A DNA stretch of 64,000 nucleotides, from assembly GCA_951213105.1 (NCBI GenBank), contig OX578152.1, forward strand, positions 69,915,180 to 69,979,179, in the 5' to 3' direction. Position numbers and translations under genes: made by a program. The notes beneath the pieces were generated by a model, which saw only the letters and a program-made list of their open reading frames with translations, did not search any database and was not told the DNA's origin. Positions within the stretch are counted from its first letter, which is position 1; every line of letters starts with the position of its first letter. This document shows, piece by piece, positions 59,716 to 64,000 of the stretch. The DNA is from Amaurobius ferox (Eukaryota > Arthropoda > Arachnida > Araneae > Amaurobiidae).

Positions 59716-59788
59716 CCAATAGCTCAACGGCAGAGCTTCGTCTGTCCAGTTCGAAGATCTAGGGTTCGATTTCCGGTTGGGGCAGCAA
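59716..59788 (+). mobile_element. tRNA-like SINE head (SINE3)
   Basis: A-box 'atagctcaacggcagagc' and B-box 'gggttcgatttcc'. A 7-bp acceptor-like pairing (gtcccaa / ttggggc) and a D-arm (gctc / gagc) can form, but the anticodon region pairs as 5 bp around an 11-nt loop, so it is unlikely to be a working tRNA gene. The body after 59788 is unassigned. Confidence 0.6.
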
Positions 59789-60081
59789 TATCCCTTACGA
59801 TGGCGCCCAAACAAATCAACCCTGTAGGCTAGTGCAAAGATGTCGGAAGTCTGAAATTGACCCTAGTACAACTAGTACGTATTCAATGGACTCTGGAAGA
59901 CTGAGCGTTGATTTCAAATTGAGAGGAAAACGATCACGCATGATACTTACCTGGGTAAAAATAGTAGTACTACGAGGCTAAGCTAAGGTAAAAATAACAG
60001 GGAGTTGTCAGTCAGATTGTCATTTGACGCCAATCTGACATTAGAGGGTGAAGAATGTAGAGTAGACTTCGACGATAAGAA

Positions 60082-60302
60082 CCGTAATAGCTCAAAGGTA
60101 GGGCTTCGGCTGTCCAGTTCGGAGATCCAGGGTTCAACTCCCGGTTGGGACAGCAAGGTTCTTTTCAATTTGAAAAATTATTGCATTTTCAATGCTCTAT
60201 TAGTGCAAAGAAGCATTTTAAGCTTGACGTTTTCACCCATGGATAATTCCTAAACAGCTGCTCGAATCCTCAGATGAGTCGGGCGTTCTGGGACTTCAAC
60301 AC
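60082..60302 (+). mobile_element. SINE3 copy with SINE tail
   Basis: Head 'taatagctcaaaggtaggg' and B box 'gggttcaactcccgg' match 59716-59788. The tail near 60272-60300 reads 'gatgagtcgggcgttctggg' plus 'acttcaac', the same 3' core as SINE1 despite a different tRNA-like head. Length about 220 bp. No clear target duplication was found. Confidence 0.6.
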
Positions 60303-60644
60303 GTAAATAATTGTCATAAAATATCACACTCCGCACTCTTAATAAATTCTGAATATCAAAAACAGTTTCAAATTTTTTAAGCATAAAAATGGAGTACATT
60401 ATACAGTTCTGTCAACATGGGAATTGCAATATGTGAAACATTATTTCCTCTCCTATTACTGCAAGCTGCTCTATTTCCAACGTTTTTAGACAATTTAAGT
60501 AGAGAATCAATTCAATATAGAATTGTTATTTTCAATAATTTTATTTAAAGAATAGCCAACAAATGCTTTAAACGTAATTCGGTTACCCTAGTAACCACTA
60601 TGGATTAAAAGCTCTAAATATATTTGTTGATAATATTAAATAAA
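60303..60644. other. No recognisable feature
   Basis: AT-rich spacer, no gene seen. Confidence 0.4.
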
Positions 60645-61510
60645 AAAAAAAACCTGATGTAAGCAGCACATGACTTTCCCTACAGACTCAAGTTCATTGT
60701 CCCTTTATTTCATAATTAATGCGTTAAATTAAGTTTAATTGCACTAAATAAGACGCATAATGAATTGAAATTGCACTGAATGTACACTTTTAATTCAGCT
60801 TTCGATTTCATTTGGTAACTGGATTTATTCTCAAAACCGGCATAACGGGAAAAAAAAAGAAAAAAAAAAGCCTAAAATATCTCGAGAACGGCTAGTCCTA
60901 GAGTAATGGGGGTTGGTCTTATTCTTTTCATCGTCAAAGATTACGTATAAAAAAGCAAGCATTTAATTGATATATTTGAGCATACGTAGCCTTTTATTTT
61001 AGATTTTGACGGTTTTTGTGGGCCATTTCGCAAAAAAGCCAATGTCTTTTTTTCCGTACCAAAATCTAATCAGTACTAGGGTAACCCACAAGTCTAAAAA
61101 TTTAGTTCCACACATCTAAAAATTTTGTGAAATTTTGTCAATTAGTTTTTCAGCTGTAGTGAATACAGGCAATTTTTGTGGGCCATTTCGCATTAAAGAC
61201 AAGTTCTTTTATCCCGAATAGTATTAAAATCTAATCAGCACCAGAGTCACCCACAAGGAACGTACCTACCGAATTTCATGAAATTCGGTACATTAGTTTT
61301 TCAGTTAGAGTGGATACATACATTGCACATACAGACACACACACAGACAGACATACAGACACACAAACACACACACACAGCCGTCACGCTTAAAATATCT
61401 TCTTTTCGTGTCCTAGAGATCCTAAACCGTGTAGATCCGTCGAAAACTCGACTTTTGATATGATTCCAATACTTTCTCTATACATTACCAGGTACTACAG
61501 GGAAAGTAAA
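60645..61510 (+). mobile_element. Family A copy A12
   Basis: Left end 'ctgatgtaagcagcacatg' plus 'actttccctaca', two 'gtgggccatttcgca' modules, a CA/GA microsatellite (about 61327-61380), and the hairpin end (tacattaccaggtactacag, ggaaagtaaa). Isolated from the main cluster by about 34 kb yet full-length. Confidence 0.85.
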
Positions 61511-61584
61511 AATCATCTGCTGTAACTACCTTCTTGTATTAAAAAAGTAGCTGATGTCACTGTTTAACAGATTTCTCGTTCCTC

Positions 61585-61985
61585 TAGTCTGTCTGCTTCG
61601 TATCGTAAAATCTATAGCATACAAAAATATAAAATTCGATACACTTTAGAGAAATGATAGGAGAACACGCTGAAATGAACATTTTTTCGATTTAAACTTT
61701 AGTTCAAGAAATATTTAATGTCAAAATCAAAGATAAAATATTTGAGTTGCAAGTTCGCGTCCAGGACAGATTAACAATATTATGATCACGAATTTTTGCA
61801 GGCACGTAATTTGCAAGCAAATGTTTTTCTGTACAGACGTTTCCGTACAGACGTTTCTGTACGAGTTTCTCTGTCTGGTACCGCAAAAGCTATAGCATAC
61901 AAACATATGGAATTTGGTTCATTTGTAGAAAAATGGTAGGAAACCACATTGAAAAAAAAATCGTCTTCCGATTTAAACATTAGTT
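61585..61985. repeat. Diverged tandem duplication, about 285 bp apart
   Basis: 'ctatagcatacaaa.atat', 'gataggagaacac' and 'gatttaaac.ttagttt' occur in order at about 61610-61705 and again at about 61890-61990. Confidence 0.6.
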
Positions 61986-61994
61986 TGGTTTGAA

Positions 61995-62105
61995 ACAGCT
62001 TGCGAATCAGCAAGCGCTAGCGCGTAGGAGGCAAAGCCACCGACTCGCGAAGTGAGTTACGGGAGTTTCCGAAGCAATACGAGCAGGAAGCGGAGCCTCC
62101 TATTA
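61995..62105. other. GC-rich island in AT-rich DNA
   Basis: About 100 bp with high GC, including 'aagcgctagcgcgtaggagg' and 'aagcggagcctcct'. GGAGGC and GCCTCC at its ends can pair. No gene recognised. Confidence 0.5.
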
Positions 62106-63095
62106 AAGTATCTGAAGAACGGTTGAATGGACACCAATAAATTAATTAAGAAAATTTATGATATCTTTTTCTTGGTGATGATATCTTCGCCTTTTATGAT
62201 ATTGATAATTTATGATATCTTCGCCTTTTCATTGGTTTGACCATGGATTAAAATTTATTTCCCCAAGAGTGAAGATTAACATGCTGTCTGGAAGGAGGTA
62301 TTTTTCGTTTTTTTCTACAAAAAGTCGCTTCAACATATGTTATTCAAGTTTGTATGCTTTTATTAAAAATTTTCAATAACTGAATTATTTTTTTAAATTT
62401 TAAATTTCAATTATGCTAAGTTATATTTTATTTCTTTATTATTTTTATTTTTATTCAATGGGTACGACGTATAAATTTTTGATATGTAGATTTATTTTTC
62501 TGTTAACAGCGGATATGAAATAATTACGAATCATTGATGTTTTCCATTTGTGTACATGTAGGATGTTCTGCAAACAAATTGACCGATTCGAATGAAAATT
62601 CGTAGAATTATTTTAATCCTTAAGGGTCCGACAGATTTTCGAAAAGTTCCTATTTTTAATCTCACATTTTACTTGTCGACAGGTAACACAGAATCTCTCG
62701 ATATATCTAACCGATGTTCAATACATGATCCGATGTTCAATACATGAACCGATGTTCAATACATCAATCATCACAACCAAAAGATCTAGTAAATAAATAT
62801 CAGCAAGATCTAGTAAATAAAATATAATCTCTAAGTTGTACTACGTATTTACTCCATAATATCGAATTTTGTTAATTTGTTGTATCCATAAGATTATTTT
62901 TATTATTGAATCAGGATGGTGAATAGTTAAACGTTCATTGGGGATTAAAGTTTTACTAGACGTTAACACTATGACGGAGTATATAAAGTTATGCAAAATA
63001 TATTCTCCTATCCGCTCGCAGCAATTGTGCTCATAAAATTATAAAACGCACACAAACCACACTCATCTCTCAGTTAGTATTATTAATTTCTTTAT
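62106..63095. other. AT-rich region with small tandem repeats
   Basis: A 19-bp unit 'ccgatgttcaatacatga' (plus one base) occurs three times at 62711-62766. 'aagatctagtaaataaa' is duplicated near 62780-62822. 'tatgatatcttcgcctttt' recurs near 62180-62230. No gene. Confidence 0.6.
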
Positions 63096-63099
63096 GACC

Positions 63100-63800
63100 T
63101 TTGAACAAAATTAAATTATTATACGATCACCTTAACAAAACTTCATCACTATACGATCTAATTAACAAAATGTAATTACTTTTTGATCCCCCTTAACAAA
63201 ACGTAATTGTTATATTATCTCTCTTAACAAATAGCAATTATTACATGATTCCCCTTAACAGAATGTAATTGTTATACGACCCTCTAACAAAACGTAATTA
63301 TTATACGACCCTCTAACAAAACGTAATTATTATAGACTCTGTTAATTAAACGTAATTACAATACGATTGCCGATCCGGTGGTCGAGCGGTCAGGAGCATG
63401 CGTTTCCGTCTGATCGCTGGATTGCCGGGTTGCGGGTTCGAATCTCGCCAGCGGGCATGGATGTTGTCATGTCGATCCCAAGTCAGATTTCCGCCCTTCG
63501 GGGAGCCTCTATAAAAAGTGAAGATGAAAATCTCCTCCCCTTCGTCATGGGATACCCTGGGGGGTCTTGTGGACGTGGTGCACAGGCGCTCCTTCACCAC
63601 GGGAAATTAGTAACGAACGAACTATATGATCCCCTACATTAAACGTAATTATTATGCAATCTCTCTTTGCAACACGTAAATTCTATACGACTCTTAAACA
63701 GAACTTTATTACCATATACGAACTCCCTTATTAAAATGTGATTACCATACGACCCCTTTTTAACAAAATGAAATTACTATACGACCCCGAAGAATTGCTT
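63100..63800. repeat. 31-35 bp minisatellite, interrupted by SINE2
   Basis: Units 'aacaaaacgtaattattat' plus 'acgaccc' repeat about a dozen times before 63366 and several times after 63615. The two near 63280-63330 are almost identical at 31 bp. Confidence 0.85.
63366..63612 (+). mobile_element. SINE2, tRNA-derived, distinct from SINE1
   Basis: The head has an A box 'tggtcgagcggtcaggag' and a B box 'gggttcgaatctc', spaced like a tRNA with a long variable arm (Leu/Ser type). The body (about 63455-63612) is not tRNA-like and differs from SINE1 and SINE3. It sits inside a minisatellite. Frames on both strands are incidental. Confidence 0.75.
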
Positions 63801-63839
63801 TACGATCCCAATTAATATTTTTACTTAATAAAATATTAC

Positions 63840-64000
63840 AAAAAAATAAAAAGAGCATTGTTTAGCCGAAACTTTTTGAATCCGTGATTTTGATAGGAAA
63901 GTACGTTTTAAGATCCTCTGAATACGTGTTGAGCATTTTCTGAAAGATGTCTGTTTGTATGTATGTGTGGTGTATGTGAGGTTTGGATACAAGACTTAAA
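63840..64000 (-). mobile_element. Partial family C-like copy at window edge
   Basis: 'ccgtgattttgataggaaag', 'ttaagatcctctgaatacgt' and a GT tract resemble the hairpin-distal part of C2/C3 and 9290-9400. It runs off the window. Confidence 0.5.

Noticed and set aside
59716..59788. Functional tRNA gene
   Set aside because: A and B boxes and acceptor pairing are present, but the anticodon arm does not form a 7-nt loop, and a second diverged copy lies 370 bp away.

Overview
This window looks like repeat-dominated nuclear DNA from an animal. It is very AT-rich, carries long TA and CA microsatellites, tRNA-derived SINEs with pol III A/B boxes, Tc1/mariner transposons, Penelope-like retroelements, an I-type LINE, a solo LTR and several hAT-like short elements. 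I found no host protein-coding gene, rRNA or convincing functional tRNA. The mix of elements and the Tc1 transposase sequence suggest an arthropod, possibly a chelicerate such as a spider. That lineage is an inference from general familiarity, not something the sequence proves.

Layout. 0-2.3 kb: an AT-rich unit of about 0.55 kb repeated in direct orientation. 2.3-13.3 kb: dispersed non-coding repeat families called here A, B, C, D, E and G, many in two or more copies. 13.3-19.5 kb: an AT-rich degenerate array, a full-length SINE with target-site duplication, and a degenerate satellite split by a Tc1 element. 19.5-26.9 kb: a cluster of family A copies in both orientations, including a clean 230-bp tandem expansion. 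27.05-27.69 kb: a 40-bp satellite with a 200-bp higher-order period. 29.9-35.1 kb: two Penelope-like reverse transcriptase genes on the minus strand, one with an open but 5'-truncated frame and one dead, separated by a 1.04-kb element with 155-bp terminal inverted repeats and an internal tandem array. 35.1-36.5 kb: a second dead Tc1 copy. 36.5-44.4 kb: an inverted pair of unidentified repeats, a minisatellite, a 1.7-kb hAT-like non-autonomous element, a family B copy, and a 552-bp solo LTR. 44.7-49.05 kb: a decayed LINE (endonuclease, RT, RNase H, zinc knuckle) on the minus strand. 51.5-56.0 kb: a very long inverted repeat with about 1.05-kb arms. 57-59.1 kb: family F, C and D repeats, with an 82-bp near-perfect palindrome. 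59.7-64 kb: tRNA-like SINEs, another family A copy, small tandem duplications and a minisatellite interrupted by a second SINE type.

How it works together. Elements repeatedly insert into microsatellites and arrays: Penelope copies and the 1.04-kb element abut TA repeats, Tc1 copy 1 sits in a satellite, and SINE2 sits in a minisatellite. Most coding elements are broken; only the Penelope copy at 29.95-31.25 kb keeps a long uninterrupted frame. The most interesting less-described items are family A/B (a non-coding element with a hairpin end and conserved left end), the 1.04-kb inverted-repeat element with internal tandem units, and the 4.4-kb long inverted repeat. Family letters are mine. Boundaries were read by eye and may be off by tens of bases.
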